Positions 48,929 through 59,515 of a stretch of 64,000 nucleotides of DNA are shown in pieces. The stretch lies in assembly GCA_002320005.1 (NCBI GenBank), contig DCJK01000042.1:1-64000 (forward strand), given 5' to 3'. Under the pieces are notes generated by a model. It saw only the letters and a program-made list of their open reading frames with translations, was not told the DNA's origin and made no database searches. The number at the start of each line of letters is the position of its first letter. Within the stretch, counting starts at the first letter, position 1. The stretch is from Firmicutes bacterium UBA1702. GTDB taxonomy: Bacteria > Bacillota > Clostridia > Peptostreptococcales > Anaerovoracaceae. Position numbers and translations under genes: made by a program.

Positions 48929-50742
48929 TATACTCGTTTAAACAACCTCTCTATTTCATGTTTTGAAAGCTTAATAAATGTTGGTCTTCCGTGAGGACAA
49001 CTGAAAGGATTTACACATTGTTTCAAATCTTTTATCAACGCATCGATTTCTTCCGGGTTAAGAATATCATTAGCCTTTACGGCTGATTTGCAAGACTTCA
49101 TAATAAGTTTATTGATGACAACACTGTTTCTTGTGGCAGAAGCTGCGGATACATTGTCAGAAAAGTCTCTGGCAAAATTTTCGGCTTCAGATAAGTCCAT
49201 AAATGTGGGGATTTCTGATATTCTGTAGCTGTTTTGTCCGAAGTTCTCAATGGTATACCCCATGTCGCAAAGAATTTCCAGCCATTCATCGCTGGCAGAG
49301 GCTGAAATATCAACATCCAGAATGACAGGAACAAGAATAGGCTGCCTTACTTTTTCTTCAGCATCATATTCACTGACAAGTTTCTCATAAAATACCCTCT
49401 CGTGGGCAGCATGCTGATCTATAAGATAGAAACAGTCGTTATCTGCGGCCATGATATATGTATCAAAGAGAGAACCCTTTATCTGAAGCTGATCAAAATC
49501 GAAAGGACGATGAATCGGCTTTTCAAGGATAATGGTATCTTCGGAAATATCTTCAGACTTGTTATCGCCGGCAAAGTCATTAAAGACAGGAGGAGTTTCA
49601 ACATCCTGCACAAAATGTGCAACGTCATTGCTAACTGTTGACATAATATTTTTAAAGTTAAATTGTTCTTCTTTTACTGAAACAACTTCTTCTTGGCTTC
49701 TGAAAGCAGCTTTGTTTTCGTAAGATTCTCTGAATGCATCTGCAACTCTTACAACAGCTTCTTTCCTTCCCAAGGCTTCTTTTATTGCTTTGGAAATGAA
49801 TTCTTCAACGAATCTTTCGTCATTAAAGCGGACTTCTTTTTTGTTTGGATGTATATTAACATCCAGGTCTTCAGGGTTTATTTCAAGGAAAAGAAAGGCA
49901 ATTGGGTGCCTTCCGTCGAAAAGCCTTTCTCTGTAACCTTCCGTTATTCCTTTTTCAATAACTTTGCTGTTGACAACGCGGCCGTTAACAAAGAAAATCT
50001 GTGCGTTTTTCCCTGTACGTGTCATTGCAGGTGTTGACACGAACCCCTTTAGGGATATGCCCGGAATAACGCAGTCAACTTCTACAAGATTCCTGATGTC
50101 TATTCCGGGGAAGATACGTGATATTATGCTTAGCCTGTTTCCGTCACCTGAAGTGGAAAAAAGTACGTTTCCGTTATTTATCAGTCTGAAAGAGATATCT
50201 TTGTATGCCAGAGCCATCTGAGACATCAGATCTATAATCATTGTGCTTTCGGCAGAATCACTTTTCATAAACTTAAGGCGTGCAGGTGTATTATAAAACA
50301 GGTCCGTTATAACTACTGTTGTTCCGTCAGGGCATCCTGCATGAGCAGACGAAACAACTTCACCTCCATGAAGTATCAAACGTGTACCTGTCTTATCACA
50401 AAGTCTTTTGGTCAGAAGTTCAGTTCTGGTGACCGCGCATATTGAAGCAAGGGCCTCTCCTCTGAAGCCGAGAGTCTGTATGGAATTTAAATCTCTTACG
50501 GTAGATATCTTGCTTGTAGCGTGTCTTAAAAAGGCTTTTTCCGTTTCGTCATGAGCTATGCCCTGTCCGTTATCTGTCACACGTATATAGCTTTTACCAC
50601 CTTTTTTTATTTCCACGACAATGGAATCTGCCCCTGCATCTATGGAATTTTCTACAAGTTCCTTTATTATGGAGACAGGACGTTCAATAACTTCTCCGGC
50701 AGCTATTTTATCTGCTATCTGTTTGTCCAATACTCTGATCAT
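48928..50742 (-). CDS. mutL: DNA mismatch repair protein MutL
   Basis: The 604-residue protein has an N-terminal GHKL ATPase (ELVENSIDAGAD, DNGQGI, GFRGEALASI). The C-terminal domain has endonuclease motifs DQHAAHERVFYE, SCKSAVKAND and CPHGRP, so it is the nicking type used by bacteria without MutH. The start overlaps the mutS stop by four bases (ATGA). Together with mutS it forms the mismatch-repair operon. Confidence 0.97.
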   Translation of the reverse strand: MIRVLDKQIADKIAAGEVIERPVSIIKELVENSIDAGADSIVVEIKKGGKSYIRVTDNGQGIAHDETEKAFLRHATSKISTVRDLNSIQTLGFRGEALASICAVTRTELLTKRLCDKTGTRLILHGGEVVSSAHAGCPDGTTVVITDLFYNTPARLKFMKSDSAESTMIIDLMSQMALAYKDISFRLINNGNVLFSTSGDGNRLSIISRIFPGIDIRNLVEVDCVIPGISLKGFVSTPAMTRTGKNAQIFFVNGRVVNSKVIEKGITEGYRERLFDGRHPIAFLFLEINPEDLDVNIHPNKKEVRFNDERFVEEFISKAIKEALGRKEAVVRVADAFRESYENKAAFRSQEEVVSVKEEQFNFKNIMSTVSNDVAHFVQDVETPPVFNDFAGDNKSEDISEDTIILEKPIHRPFDFDQLQIKGSLFDTYIMAADNDCFYLIDQHAAHERVFYEKLVSEYDAEEKVRQPILVPVILDVDISASASDEWLEILCDMGYTIENFGQNSYRISEIPTFMDLSEAENFARDFSDNVSAASATRNSVVINKLIMKSCKSAVKANDILNPEEIDALIKDLKQCVNPFSCPHGRPTFIKLSKHEIERLFKRV

Positions 50743-53357
50743 TTTAGGGACCCTTTCAGTTCTTCAAGAATCTTTATTGCCTGAGATGGCGTGATATCCA
50801 TGAGATCTGTTGATTTCAGTTTTTCTATTACAGGATTTTCGAAAACAGGTGTAAACATTGACAGCTGGACTTCTTTGTTATTATGTCCGGAGTCTTCTAT
50901 ACCCTCACCTGCATGGAGGGTGTCTTTACAACTGTTCTCAAGTTCGGAAAGTTTTTCCCTGGCTCTGTCCAGAAGGCTTTCAGGAATTCCGGCCAGCTTG
51001 GCCACATGTATTCCATAACTTCTACTGGCTGAGCCTGCAACAATTTTATGGAGAAAAATTATATTTCCGTCTTCTTCGGCGACATCCACATTGAGATTTT
51101 TTACTCCCCTCACCTGATTTTCCAGGACGGTAAGTTCGTGATAATGAGTTGCGAATAAAGTCCGAATATGAATATGCTCGTTGCACAGGTACTCTGCTGC
51201 TGCCCAGGCTATGGAAAGACCGTCATAAGTGCTGGTGCCTCTGCCGATTTCATCAAGAATAATAAGGCTTCTGGGTCCTGCCGAGTTTAAAATATAAGAA
51301 AGCTCGCTCATTTCCACATAAAAAGTCGATTGACCTTGAGCCAGATTGTCAGAAGCACCTATTCTTGTAAAAATTCTGTCAACAACGCCTATGTGAGCTT
51401 TTTCACATGGGATGAAACATCCGGCCTGCGCCATTAAGACAAGAAGTGCGGTTTGACGCATATAGGTTGATTTACCGGCCATATTTGGCCCGGTAATAAG
51501 GAGCATGCTGGAATCGCTGTCATTTAAATAAGTATCGTTGGAAATAAAAAGGCCGTTGTTTATGCTCTGCTCAATTACAGGGTGTCTTCCCTTGATGATG
51601 CTTATTTCCATAGAGTCATCTACCACCGGTTTCACATATCCCAGCTTCTCGCTTACATGAGCAAAGGAACACAGGACATCCAGAGCTGCTATGGCAGCAG
51701 AGGTTTTTTGTATTTCGCGTATATATCCTTCTGCATAGTCTCTGACAGATGTGAAAATTTCATATTCCATCTTATTTATTTTGGCCTCAGCATTAAGAAC
51801 AAGATTTTCCATATCTTTAAGTTCCGGAGTAATAAAGCGCTCTGCATTGGCAAGGGTCTGCTTGCGGATGTAGTTTTCAGGTATCTTATCATAAAAAGAT
51901 CTGGTAACTTCAAGGTAATATCCGAAAACTCTGTTATAACCGACTTTAAGATTTTTTATCCCGGTTTTCTTCCTCTCGGACGCTTCAAGGCCTGAAATCC
52001 AAGCCTTTCCATCCTTTATGGAGTCTTTAAGCTCATCAAGTTCAAGGGAGTAGCCATCTTTTATCAGTCCGCCTTCTTTAATGGAAAAAGGCGGATTTTC
52101 ACATATTGATTTATCTATTATATTGTAAACCTCTTCAAGAGGATTGATTTCCGAATTTATATCTTTTAGAATTTCCGAAGACGCATATGCCAGAGACTCT
52201 TTTATTGCTGGGAGAAGTGCCAGAGAGTTCATTAAAGCAATAAGGTCTTTGCCATTGGCATTACCTAAAGCTATTCTTCCCGCAAGTCTCTCAAAATCGT
52301 AAATTCCTTTCAGAGATTCTTTGATGTTATTTCTGAGAATAAGTTCGCGGTACAGCTCTTCAACCCCGTCCAGGCGATAATTTATCTCCGATGCGGTATT
52401 AAGCGGCTCGCGTATCCATTGTTTCATTTTGCGGCTTCCCATGGCTGTATGCGTTTTGTCCAACACACCCAAAAGAGAGCCGCTGGTTTTTTTGTCATAA
52501 AGGGTTTCGGTAAGTTCCAGATTGCGCAATGTGGCTTTGTCAAGAGCCATGCGGTTTCCGGTTTCATATATGTTGACACCCGTTATCTGCTTAAGACTAT
52601 GTTTTTGAGTTTCAAGAAGATAATTAAGAAGTGCTCCAAGAGCTCTTACTTTAAGGCTTCCCTCTTCCAGACCTACAGATGTTGTCGAGATGCAGCTGAA
52701 CTGACCTTTTATGGCTTCAATACATGCTTTTTCGGAAAAAAACTGCTCGCTGACGGTGTTGATATATGCTTCAGTAATGAGATGCAGTTCGTCAACAGGA
52801 TACAGCATAGCAAATTCATCTGTCGTTATTATTTCCTTGGCCTTTATCTTGACAAGTTCATTTACAAGAGTTTCATATATGTTGTCGCCCTTATATTCCG
52901 TGACGTTGAGTTCACCTGTGGAAATATCACAATAAGCTGCAGACATTCCGCCGGATTTCTGATCCACATAAACTGCAGCCAGATAATTGTTTTCCTTTTC
53001 GGCAAGCATGGATTGTGCAGTTACGGTTCCTGGCGTAACAATTTGTATTACTTCTCTTTTTACAATACCCTTGGCTGCGGACGGATCTTCCATCTGCTCA
53101 CATATTGCAACCTTGTATCCTTTTTCTACAAGCTTTGCTATATAGCTTTCGGCAGAATGGAAAGGGACTCCGCACATGGGAGCCCTTTCTTCCTGACCGC
53201 AGTTTTTGCCGGTAAGCGTCAGCTCAAGTTCCTTGGATGCTAACCGGGCGTCTTCGAAGAACATTTCATAGAAATCACCCAGCCTGAAAAACAAGATGCA
53301 ATCATTGTAATTGCTCTTGATCTCGAGATATTGTTCCATCATAGGTGATAATTTCAT
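50739..53357 (-). CDS. mutS: DNA mismatch repair protein MutS
   Basis: The 872-residue mismatch sensor has the mismatch-binding motif FFRLGDFYEMF near residue 24, where Phe and Glu contact the mispair. Lever/clamp domains follow, then an ABC-type ATPase with Walker A GPNMAGKST, Walker B LIILDEIGRGTSTYDG and a C-terminal helix-turn-helix. It begins the operon mutS-mutL-miaA-xer-methionine gamma-lyase family. AAAGGAAC precedes the ATG. Confidence 0.97.
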   Translation of the reverse strand: MKLSPMMEQYLEIKSNYNDCILFFRLGDFYEMFFEDARLASKELELTLTGKNCGQEERAPMCGVPFHSAESYIAKLVEKGYKVAICEQMEDPSAAKGIVKREVIQIVTPGTVTAQSMLAEKENNYLAAVYVDQKSGGMSAAYCDISTGELNVTEYKGDNIYETLVNELVKIKAKEIITTDEFAMLYPVDELHLITEAYINTVSEQFFSEKACIEAIKGQFSCISTTSVGLEEGSLKVRALGALLNYLLETQKHSLKQITGVNIYETGNRMALDKATLRNLELTETLYDKKTSGSLLGVLDKTHTAMGSRKMKQWIREPLNTASEINYRLDGVEELYRELILRNNIKESLKGIYDFERLAGRIALGNANGKDLIALMNSLALLPAIKESLAYASSEILKDINSEINPLEEVYNIIDKSICENPPFSIKEGGLIKDGYSLELDELKDSIKDGKAWISGLEASERKKTGIKNLKVGYNRVFGYYLEVTRSFYDKIPENYIRKQTLANAERFITPELKDMENLVLNAEAKINKMEYEIFTSVRDYAEGYIREIQKTSAAIAALDVLCSFAHVSEKLGYVKPVVDDSMEISIIKGRHPVIEQSINNGLFISNDTYLNDSDSSMLLITGPNMAGKSTYMRQTALLVLMAQAGCFIPCEKAHIGVVDRIFTRIGASDNLAQGQSTFYVEMSELSYILNSAGPRSLIILDEIGRGTSTYDGLSIAWAAAEYLCNEHIHIRTLFATHYHELTVLENQVRGVKNLNVDVAEEDGNIIFLHKIVAGSASRSYGIHVAKLAGIPESLLDRAREKLSELENSCKDTLHAGEGIEDSGHNNKEVQLSMFTPVFENPVIEKLKSTDLMDITPSQAIKILEELKGSLK

Positions 53358-53401
53358 AATGTTCCTTTCTAATCCTTGGTAAAATATTTAAAATGCTAAA
53401 A

Positions 53402-54592
53402 CTATCTGTTATTGTATGCCTTGATACCTTCTTTGATGATGTTGATGCCGGCTTTCATATCTTCTGCATTGAGAACGTAAGCGATACGCATATCGGACTG
53501 ACCTACACCCTTTGTTCCGAAGAATCCGCCTGCAGGAGCGAACATTACTGTTTCACCGTTCACATCGAATTCTGTCAGCAAGAACATAAGGAATTTTTCA
53601 GCGTTATCTACAGGAAGCTGAGCAGTAATATAGAATGCACCTTCCGGAACGCCGAATTTAATGCCTTCGATTTCCTTAAGAGCTTCAACTGAAACATTTC
53701 TTCTGTGCTCATATTCCTTCTTGATGTCGTCAAAGTATTCAGGTTCGAGATTGTACAGAGCTGCAGCACCAATCATATCCAGTGTAGGACAGCAGAGTCT
53801 TGCCTGTGCTAACTTCATCAGGTTGCTCATAAGTTCTTCATTCTTTGATGCGATAGAACCGATTCTTGCTCCGCATGCAGAGAATCTCTTGGAAACAGAA
53901 TCTACGATTACAACATTCTGTTCAGCTTCTTTGAAAGCTCCGAAAGTAGCCATTTCTTTTCCATCATATGTAAATTCTCTATATACTTCATCAGCAATAA
54001 TCCATAAGTCATGCTCTAAAGCGATATCAACAATCAGCTGCATTTCTTCCTGAGTGAGAACCTTGCCTGTAGGATTGCCTGGGTTGATGATGCATATTGC
54101 TTTTGTCTTGTCGGTGATAACTCCTTCAATTTTTTCTCTTACTGCATACTGATATCCGTCGTCAGCAGTTGTAGGAATTGCAACAACCTTTCCGCCTGCC
54201 TGACCTACGAATGTCTTATAGTTGGTATAGAAAGGCTCTGCCATGATAACTTCATCATCATTGTCCAGCATTGCAGTCATAAGCATGTTGATAGCTTCGG
54301 AACCTCCGTTGGTGATGAGAAGATCCTTCTTTTCGAAGTCGATACCGATTCTCTTGTAATAATTCTTCAGTGCTTCAAGCAGAGTTGCTTCACCTTGTGA
54401 GTTGGCATATGCAAGCACATCCTGGTCGAAGTTCTTTACTGCATCGAAGAAAGCTTTAGGTGTTTTGATATCCGGCTGTCCAAGGTTCAGGCGGTATACT
54501 TTTTTTCCTGCAGCAACAGCAGCATCAGCATATGGAACAAATTTTCTGATTGGTGATAATTCCATAGCCTCGATTTTCTTTGATAGTTTCAT
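53402..54592 (-). CDS. Class I aminotransferase (aspartate/aromatic type)
   Basis: The 396-residue PLP enzyme of aminotransferase class I begins KLSKKIEAMELSPIRKF. It contains INPGNPTGKVLTQEE, and the PLP Lys lies in SVSKRFSACGARIGS. The family uses 2-oxoglutarate with aspartate, aromatic or similar amino acids; the exact substrate is uncertain. CAAAGGAGAC lies upstream of the ATG. It is monocistronic between mutS and tlyA. Confidence 0.92.
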   Translation of the reverse strand: MKLSKKIEAMELSPIRKFVPYADAAVAAGKKVYRLNLGQPDIKTPKAFFDAVKNFDQDVLAYANSQGEATLLEALKNYYKRIGIDFEKKDLLITNGGSEAINMLMTAMLDNDDEVIMAEPFYTNYKTFVGQAGGKVVAIPTTADDGYQYAVREKIEGVITDKTKAICIINPGNPTGKVLTQEEMQLIVDIALEHDLWIIADEVYREFTYDGKEMATFGAFKEAEQNVVIVDSVSKRFSACGARIGSIASKNEELMSNLMKLAQARLCCPTLDMIGAAALYNLEPEYFDDIKKEYEHRRNVSVEALKEIEGIKFGVPEGAFYITAQLPVDNAEKFLMFLLTEFDVNGETVMFAPAGGFFGTKGVGQSDMRIAYVLNAEDMKAGINIIKEGIKAYNNR

Positions 54593-54625
54593 TTCTTGTC
54601 TCCTTTGATTTACTAATACTTACTT

Positions 54626-55441
54626 TTATTCTAACTCCTCATGGGAGGTGTTAACGATTTGTGATATGTTTAAGCGGTCCATATCAATATCAGCCGAAGA
54701 GCTGCAGCGGCCGTCAATAAAGAGAAGATACTCTATGTTTCCTTTGGCTCCGGTCACGGGGCTGAAGGTCAGACCTTTGGGATTAAGACCACTCTCAACA
54801 CTGTATTTTATCACATTTTCTATAACTTGTACATGGACTTTTCGATCTCTCACAATACCTTTCTTACCTACTTGCTCCCTTCCGGCTTCAAACTGAGGCT
54901 TTACCAGACATACAAGCTTGCCATCAGGTTTCAGAAGAGAAGCGGCTACCGGAAAAACAAGGCGGAGCGATATAAAAGAAACATCTATGCTGATAAAATC
55001 CAGCAATTCAACAGTGTCCTTGTCAATGTAGCGAATATTGCATTTTTCCATATTGACAACTCTCGGATCGTTTCTCAGCTTATAATCAAGCTGTCCGTAT
55101 CCCACATCAACAGCATAGACTCTTGAAGCTCCGTTCTGAAGCATGCAGTCGGTGAAACCGCCTGTGGAAGCGCCTATATCCATGCATGTCATATCTTTTA
55201 AATCAAGATTCCACGTTTTTATGGATTTTTCCAGTTTCAATCCTCCGCGGCTGACATACGGACAAACATTTTCTTTTATCTTTATGTCAGCATCACAGGG
55301 AACCATAGTTCCCGCCTTATCGCTGATCTGTCCGTCAACCAGGACGATTCCTGCCATAATGGATGCTTTTGCCTTTTCCCTGGATGGGAAAAAACCTTTT
55401 TCTACCAAAAGAATATCAAGCCTTTCCTTCAATGATTTCAC
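54626..55441 (-). CDS. tlyA: TlyA family rRNA (cytidine-2'-O)-methyltransferase / hemolysin-like
   Basis: The 271-residue protein has an N-terminal S4 RNA-binding domain (ERLDILLVEKGFFPSREKAKASIMAG). A FtsJ-like methyltransferase fold follows, with SAM motif DIGASTGGFTDCML near residue 90 and catalytic Lys in CLVKPQFEAG. TlyA of mycobacteria 2'-O-methylates 16S and 23S rRNA and determines capreomycin sensitivity; the role in clostridia is less clear. It overlaps the dxs end by 26 bases, the usual dxs-tlyA arrangement. Confidence 0.93.
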   Translation of the reverse strand: MKSLKERLDILLVEKGFFPSREKAKASIMAGIVLVDGQISDKAGTMVPCDADIKIKENVCPYVSRGGLKLEKSIKTWNLDLKDMTCMDIGASTGGFTDCMLQNGASRVYAVDVGYGQLDYKLRNDPRVVNMEKCNIRYIDKDTVELLDFISIDVSFISLRLVFPVAASLLKPDGKLVCLVKPQFEAGREQVGKKGIVRDRKVHVQVIENVIKYSVESGLNPKGLTFSPVTGAKGNIEYLLFIDGRCSSSADIDMDRLNISQIVNTSHEELE

Positions 55442-57284
55442 ATATCCTTTCTGCTATCTTTTCCGCCGTGAGGCCGAATCTGTCTGCCAGCTGGTCAAAG
55501 TTTCCCTGAGGTATAAACTCGTCAGGCCATGCAAAATTAAGTACCTTGATACCTGTGCCTGTAACTGCAGCACCAAGCTGCATTCCAAATCCTCCCTTTA
55601 CAGAATTATCCTCAATAGTAACAATGTATTGGGTATCGGCTGTAATATCCTCCAGAGGTCTAAGATCCATAGGTTTTATTGTAGTGACATCCACAAGGCC
55701 GGATTTAATTCCATATTGGTCAAGAAGTTCTGCCACTTTAAGTCCGCAGTCATACATCTTCCCGCAGGCCCATATGTCAACACGTCCGGGAAGATGTGTA
55801 CGAATGTTATCACCGCAATATGTTGACATAATATTTTTATCATAAAAAGCGCTGCCCCTTGGGTATCTTATAGCCACGGGAGCATCCAGATTAAATGCAT
55901 AATCCAGCATTGCCTCCAGCTGGTTTCCATCTTTTGGTGTAAGTATTGTCATGTTAGGCATTGTAGACAGATAAGAAATATCCAGCATGCCATGGTGCGT
56001 CTCTCCGTCAGCGCCTACACATCCTGCCCTGTCTATGGCAAAAACTACAGGCAACTTCTGCATGCATACATCTTCTATCATCTGGTCATAAGCCCTCTGA
56101 AGAAATGATGAATAAATGCATACTACAGGTTTCATGCCGCCTTTGGCGAGTCCCGCTGCAAAGGAGACAGCGTGTTCTTCAGCTATTCCCACGTCAAAGA
56201 AACGTTGCGGGAACTTTTGGGAAAAATGTTCCAGACCTGTGGCCTCGCACATGGCTGCCGTTATGGCAACTATTTTGCTGTCTTCTTCACCTTTTTTAGC
56301 TATAAACTGCCCGAAAAGAGATGAATAAGTGAATCCCTGCGGTTTGCTGATAAGCGCCCCTGTAGTAGGATCGAAGGGCCCTATTCCGTGGAATTTTCCA
56401 GGGCTTTTCTCAGCGTTCCTGTATCCCTTTCCTTTCTTGGTTATTACATGAATAAGAACCGGCTCATTAAGATTCTTTGCTTTTTCAAAAATATCTGTCA
56501 GATCGGCAAGGCTGTGTCCGTCAACAGGACCGAAATATGTCAGCCCCAGTTCTTCAATCAGAACACCGCCGTGATCCATGATGGAGTATTTTATATCATT
56601 TTTTATGTCGGCAAGACCGTCTGCTATGGATTTGCCGACATTTGGAATTGAACCTATGGTTTTCTTTACAAAATTTTTGGCACCCAGATATCCTTTTGAT
56701 GTTCTTAAACTGCCAAGATACTTGGATATGCCTCCGGTGTTTGGAGATATGGACATTCCGTTATCGTTAAGTACAATTATAACTTTGGATTTACTGTCTC
56801 CGATGTTGTTTAGCCCTTCGTAAGCCATGCCGCCGGTAAGGGATCCATCCCCTATTACGGCAATGACCTCATATTTTTCTTTTTTTATATCCCGTGCGGC
56901 AGCTATACCCGCGGCAGCAGAAATTGATACACTGCTGTGCCCTGTATCGTAAATGTCATGAGGGCTCTCTTTTGCTTTGGGGAAACCGCTCAGGCCGTCA
57001 AGTTTTCTGAGGGTGTCAAATTCCGAAGCTCTTCCTGTCAGTATTTTATGAACATATGCTTGGTGGCCTACGTCCCATATTATTTTATCCCTGGGACTGT
57101 CAAAGCATCTGTGAAGAGCAATGGTAAGTTCCACTACACCCAGGTTTGATGCAAGATGGCCGCCTGTTGAGGACACTTTATCTATAAGAAAATCTCTTAT
57201 GGAATATGTCAGCAGTTCCAGTTCTTCTTCGCTCATGCTCTTGAGATCTTCGGGAAAGTTATATTCTGTAATATCTGTTTTCAT
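55416..57284 (-). CDS. dxs: 1-deoxy-D-xylulose-5-phosphate synthase
   Basis: The 622-residue thiamin diphosphate enzyme condenses pyruvate and glyceraldehyde 3-phosphate, the first step of the MEP isoprenoid pathway. It contains the ThDP motif GDGSLTGGMAYEGLNNIG, DNGMSISPNTGG, the catalytic Glu in DVGIAEEHAVSFAAGLA and HHGMLDISYL. It abuts ispA directly, so isoprenoid precursor and prenyl chain synthesis are co-expressed. Confidence 0.97.
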   Translation of the reverse strand: MKTDITEYNFPEDLKSMSEEELELLTYSIRDFLIDKVSSTGGHLASNLGVVELTIALHRCFDSPRDKIIWDVGHQAYVHKILTGRASEFDTLRKLDGLSGFPKAKESPHDIYDTGHSSVSISAAAGIAAARDIKKEKYEVIAVIGDGSLTGGMAYEGLNNIGDSKSKVIIVLNDNGMSISPNTGGISKYLGSLRTSKGYLGAKNFVKKTIGSIPNVGKSIADGLADIKNDIKYSIMDHGGVLIEELGLTYFGPVDGHSLADLTDIFEKAKNLNEPVLIHVITKKGKGYRNAEKSPGKFHGIGPFDPTTGALISKPQGFTYSSLFGQFIAKKGEEDSKIVAITAAMCEATGLEHFSQKFPQRFFDVGIAEEHAVSFAAGLAKGGMKPVVCIYSSFLQRAYDQMIEDVCMQKLPVVFAIDRAGCVGADGETHHGMLDISYLSTMPNMTILTPKDGNQLEAMLDYAFNLDAPVAIRYPRGSAFYDKNIMSTYCGDNIRTHLPGRVDIWACGKMYDCGLKVAELLDQYGIKSGLVDVTTIKPMDLRPLEDITADTQYIVTIEDNSVKGGFGMQLGAAVTGTGIKVLNFAWPDEFIPQGNFDQLADRFGLTAEKIAERICEIIEGKA

Positions 57285-58181
57285 TTACTTTTTCCTTTTA
57301 GCAAGCTTCAATACAAGATTTCTGAAAAATTCAGCGTTGTCGTAGTAGTTGGATATGGCATCTACGGCAGCCCCTGTAAGTTCTTCCAGCCTGTCATACG
57401 CAGCCTGAAGACCGTTTATTGAAGTATAGGTATTTTTGTTCTTTTTTAAATCCGAACCGGTTTCCTTGCCTAATTCTTCGGGATTGCCTATTACATCAAG
57501 TATGTCGTCGGCAATCTGGTATGCCAGCCCGAGATTATCGGAATATTTTTCAAGGTCTCTCAGCATTTCTCCTGTAGGATTTCCCAGGTAAAGTCCTGCC
57601 TTTACAGAAGCTTTTATCAATGCGCCGGTTTTGTTAAGATGAATATACTCTAGCAGTTCATTGGATACCAGGGCGTTTTCGGCTTCAATATCCGAAATCT
57701 GCCCGGCAACCATTCCTTTGCAGCCGGCCCCTTTGGCAATTGCGTTAGCTGCGTTTACGCGCTTACGCATCTCGTCAGGTGAGTCAAAGTACATCATCAT
57801 ATCTTTTGTTATGGCCTCAAAGGCACATGTTAACAATCCGTCACCTGCAAGAATTGCGATGGCCTCACCGTAAACATTATGATTTGTAGGAAGACCGCGT
57901 CTTAAGTCATCGTTATCCATAGCAGGCAGATCATCGTGAATCAGAGAATAAGTGTGAATATATTCCATGGCACAGGCGTAAGGAAGAGCGTCCATAATAT
58001 TTCCGCCGGCAAACTCACATGATGCCAGAAGCAGAACAGGACGAAGCCTTTTTCCTCCTGCCATAAGGCTGTATTTCATGGATTCGTAAAGAGATATGCT
58101 CTTGTTGTCTATGTTAGGTATAAAGTCCATGAGATGTTCATCAACAAGAGACTTATATTCTTCAAAACTTCTGTCAGCCAT
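57285..58181 (-). CDS. ispA: Polyprenyl synthetase (farnesyl/geranylgeranyl diphosphate synthase)
   Basis: The 298-residue head-to-tail prenyltransferase has the first Asp-rich motif HDDLPAMDNDDLRRG and the second YQIADDILD. The two residues before the first motif are not bulky aromatics (YSLI), which leaves chain length open between C15 and C20. It is encoded between xseB and dxs, the standard Firmicutes order. Its start follows xseB's stop directly. Confidence 0.95.
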   Translation of the reverse strand: MADRSFEEYKSLVDEHLMDFIPNIDNKSISLYESMKYSLMAGGKRLRPVLLLASCEFAGGNIMDALPYACAMEYIHTYSLIHDDLPAMDNDDLRRGLPTNHNVYGEAIAILAGDGLLTCAFEAITKDMMMYFDSPDEMRKRVNAANAIAKGAGCKGMVAGQISDIEAENALVSNELLEYIHLNKTGALIKASVKAGLYLGNPTGEMLRDLEKYSDNLGLAYQIADDILDVIGNPEELGKETGSDLKKNKNTYTSINGLQAAYDRLEELTGAAVDAISNYYDNAEFFRNLVLKLAKRKK

Positions 58182-58364
58182 TTAGTTCACTCCTTCCTCA
58201 TAGGTGATAATCTGCTGTTTGGCGTCATTGAGGATTTTTTTGCAGAGATTGTAGCATTCTAATCCTTCACGATAGCATTCCATTGCCTCTTGAAGAGTGA
58301 TGCTCTCCTCTTTAATTTTTTCTGACATTTCTTCCAACTTTTTCATGGATTCTTCAAAAGTCAA
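58182..58364 (-). CDS. xseB: Exodeoxyribonuclease VII small subunit
   Basis: The 60-residue helical protein (MTFEESMKKLEEMSEKIKEESITLQEAMECYREG) has the full XseB pattern. Several copies coat the large subunit of the single-strand exonuclease. The ATG overlaps the xseA stop by four bases. Confidence 0.95.
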   Translation of the reverse strand: MTFEESMKKLEEMSEKIKEESITLQEAMECYREGLECYNLCKKILNDAKQQIITYEEGVN

Positions 58365-59515
58365 CTTTTCTCACCTTCCTTTTTGATATCGGATATGGTT
58401 ACCTCAAGGCATCCGTCTCTGAGATGAATTTTGTATATTTCTCTGTCTGTAAAACTATTAACCGACGAAATAATTTTTCCTTGGGAATTTTCAATCAGAG
58501 CATATCCTTTTAAAAGAATATTTTCAGGGTTGTTTTCATTTAGCGTTATCATCTGCTGTTCAAGAATGTGGACCATTCGATCCATTCTGTTTACTAATGT
58601 GAGGCGCATATCCTTTAATCTGCTTTCTGAAGCCAGATCAAAGTAATTCACTTTGCTTTTCAGGTGAGAACTCAGAGCTTTTTTATATTCTTCAAGTTTT
58701 TCAGAAAGCAAAGCATCATCAGGCACGGCTTTTTCTGCCGCTGCGGTAGGTGTTTCTGCTCTCATGTCTGCAACAAAATCGCATATTGAAAAATCCACTT
58801 CATGCCCTACTGCCGAAATAATAGGGATATTTGAACGATACACAGCTCTGGCAAGGCATTCTTCGTTAAAAGCCCAGAGATCCTCAGCCGAACCGCCGCC
58901 TCTGCCTATAATGATCAAATCTATTTCGCCGGCAAATTTTTCGTTTATCATATCCAGCTTGTCAGCCATGTCCTTTGCCGCATCCGGTCCCTGTACCAAT
59001 GCCGGAAAAATGAGCACATCTGTCATAGAAGTCCTGCTTTTTATTATTTTAAGCATATCTCTCACGGCGGCACCGGTAGGAGATGTGACAATGCCTATTT
59101 TATGAGGAAAGGAAGGAATGGGTTTCTTGTGTGCCTGGTCAAAGAGTCCTTCTCCACTCAGTTTCTTTTTAAGAAGTTCGAAGGCAGCTGAAAGGTTGCC
59201 TTCTCCGCTGACTTCCACATCTTTTACAAAGAGAGTGTAAGTTCCGCCTTTTTTATATACATTGATATAGCCCCTGACAATTACTTCAAGGCCATCACCG
59301 AGAGCATAGTGAATATTCCGGGCATATCCCGACGGCAAGAAACAGTTAACCTTGCCGCTTTCATCTATCAGTGAAAAGTATACGTGACCGGAGCTGTGAA
59401 ATTTCAGGTTGGATATTTCACCGCAAACGGAAATATTTCCAAGAAGCGGATCGGTGGTAAGTACCCTGCTGATATATTCATTAAGTTGAGAAACCGTTAC
59501 AGGTCTCAAAGCCAT
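58361..59515 (-). CDS. xseA: Exodeoxyribonuclease VII large subunit
   Basis: The 384-residue catalytic subunit degrades single-stranded DNA to short acid-soluble oligonucleotides. An N-terminal OB fold (VCGEISNLKFHSSGHVYFSL) is followed by the catalytic domain with GIVTSPTGAAVRDML, GRGGGSAEDLWAFN and SAVGHEVDFSICDFVAD. It is somewhat short in the coiled-coil region relative to E. coli (456). It overlaps the M22-type gene by 10 bases and xseB by 4. Confidence 0.95.
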   Translation of the reverse strand: MALRPVTVSQLNEYISRVLTTDPLLGNISVCGEISNLKFHSSGHVYFSLIDESGKVNCFLPSGYARNIHYALGDGLEVIVRGYINVYKKGGTYTLFVKDVEVSGEGNLSAAFELLKKKLSGEGLFDQAHKKPIPSFPHKIGIVTSPTGAAVRDMLKIIKSRTSMTDVLIFPALVQGPDAAKDMADKLDMINEKFAGEIDLIIIGRGGGSAEDLWAFNEECLARAVYRSNIPIISAVGHEVDFSICDFVADMRAETPTAAAEKAVPDDALLSEKLEEYKKALSSHLKSKVNYFDLASESRLKDMRLTLVNRMDRMVHILEQQMITLNENNPENILLKGYALIENSQGKIISSVNSFTDREIYKIHLRDGCLEVTISDIKKEGEKS